From: Campylobacterales bacterium
GTDB lineage: Bacteria; Campylobacterota; Campylobacteria; Campylobacterales; JAADDG01
NCBI GenBank assembly: GCA_027009865.1
Contig: JALVCR010000292.1
Span: 1-6,977 of the forward strand
Reading direction: 5' to 3'
DNA: 6,977 nt
Shown: positions 6,461 to 6,977 of the stretch, in pieces
Position numbering within the stretch: the stretch's first letter is position 1
Layout: every line of letters starts with the position of its first letter
The notes under the pieces: generated by a model
Told to the model about the DNA's origin: nothing
Database searches by the model: none
The model's input: only the letters and a program-made list of their open reading frames with translations
Position numbers and translations under genes: made by a program

Positions 6461-6977
6461 TATAACTTTTGAATATCCATACGCCTTTTTGATTATTCTT
6501 GTTTTTTTGATATGCGCCAAATTTTGCAAGGAAAAGAGCGAAGCGATATTTTTCCCTGAAGCTTTTTCTTTTTTTAAAGAGGGGGATAAGAAAAATATAA
6601 TTTTAACCTCTCTAAAATGGGCAAGTATCGTTTTGGCCGTTTTCGCTCTTGCCTCTCCCGTTAAAATTAACAGCTATAAAATAAAAAAAGAGAAAGGCTA
6701 TGCCTTAGCTTTGGTGCTTGATGCAAGCGGCTCTATGAGGTATCCCTTCTCAAACGACAAAAATCAGTCAAAAAGCAAATTTGAGGTTGCAAAAGAGATA
6801 TCAAAAGAGTTTGTAAAAAAGAGAGCTTCAGATGAGATAGGTTTGGTGGTGTTTGGAAATTTCGCCTACATAGCCGCTCCTTTGACCTATGATCATCAGA
6901 TATTAAATAAAATTATAGACTCTCTTTATGCGGGAATTGCCGGCCCAAACTATACGGTTATAAACGAGGCTCTTTTT
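6453..6977 (+). CDS. batA: BatA-like VWA-domain membrane protein, 3'-truncated by window edge
   Basis: The frame is open from ATG 6453 to the window end, giving 175 residues without a stop. Residues about 9-23 and 49-68 are hydrophobic and probably cross the membrane, as in BatA-type proteins, with the pair preceding a VWA domain. The domain starts with ALALVLDASGSM; the metal-binding DxSxS is intact at D90, S92 and S94, and T168 in PNYTVINEAL is in place for the conserved MIDAS threonine. D127 begins the expected DEIGLVVFG strand. A metal-dependent binding surface is therefore likely, exposed in the periplasm by analogy to the family. After DASGSM there is a loop of about 15 polar residues (YPFSNDKNQSKSK) before the helix. 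The start overlaps the preceding stop by eight bases and yields the usual short N-terminus before EYPYAF. A full gene should contain the rest of the VWA domain and probably a last membrane helix near the C-terminus. The symbol follows family usage and is tentative. Confidence 0.88.
   Translation, partial: MNNITFEYPYAFLIILVFLICAKFCKEKSEAIFFPEAFSFFKEGDKKNIILTSLKWASIVLAVFALASPVKINSYKIKKEKGYALALVLDASGSMRYPFSNDKNQSKSKFEVAKEISKEFVKKRASDEIGLVVFGNFAYIAAPLTYDHQILNKIIDSLYAGIAGPNYTVINEALF

Noticed and set aside
1..6977. Mobile elements, CRISPR repeats, RNA genes or horizontally acquired islands
   Set aside because: Coding is dense and uniform in strand, codon use and base composition. No terminal repeats, direct-repeat arrays, integrase or transposase motifs, or tRNA-like folds were found.

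Overview
The window reads as ordinary chromosomal DNA from a member of the Campylobacterota (Epsilonproteobacteria). The evidence is the gene order metK / 2[4Fe-4S] ferredoxin / ndk / yceD / rpmF / plsX / fabH, which from memory resembles Helicobacter and Campylobacter (in those genomes the ferredoxin may sit elsewhere or next to ndk). Supporting signs are the short cysteine-free L32, AT-rich spacers, promoters that look like extended -10 elements without a -35 box, and heavy use of AGA (Arg) and ATA (Ile). The purine-rich coding strand would suit a vent or thermophilic lineage, but the genus cannot be fixed from this sequence.

Layout: every gene is on the + strand. (1) 2-826 is the 3' part of metK, cut by the window edge. 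(2) 827-945 is a 119-bp spacer with a long AT-rich hairpin and a promoter. (3) 946-1218 is a small Allochromatium-type ferredoxin, followed by a clear intrinsic terminator, so it appears to be its own transcription unit. (4) From a TGCTATAAT promoter near 1300, a tight run starts: ndk, yceD, rpmF (51 aa), plsX, fabH, moxR, a DUF58 gene, a small single-pass membrane protein and a BatA-like VWA protein that runs off the right edge. From yceD onward the junctions are overlaps or gaps of at most 12 bases, and no terminator is visible, so this is probably one operon longer than the window.

Functionally the operon joins two modules. The first is housekeeping: nucleotide balance (Ndk), ribosome assembly (YceD, L32), and the start of phospholipid and fatty-acid synthesis (PlsX, FabH). 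The second is a MoxR/Bat module: an AAA+ ATPase, a DUF58 adaptor-like protein, a membrane anchor protein and a membrane-tethered VWA protein with an intact metal-binding DxSxS motif. Such modules are thought to act in chaperone-like, envelope or stress functions, but their substrates are mostly unknown. The modules are joined by a 4-base ATGA overlap between fabH and moxR.

I found no mobile element, CRISPR array, tRNA, rRNA, phage gene or clear sign of horizontal transfer, and no convincing undescribed system. The most interesting points are the link between the lipid/ribosome genes and the MoxR/Bat genes, the loss of the metal-site aspartate in the DUF58 protein, and the hairpin upstream of the ferredoxin.
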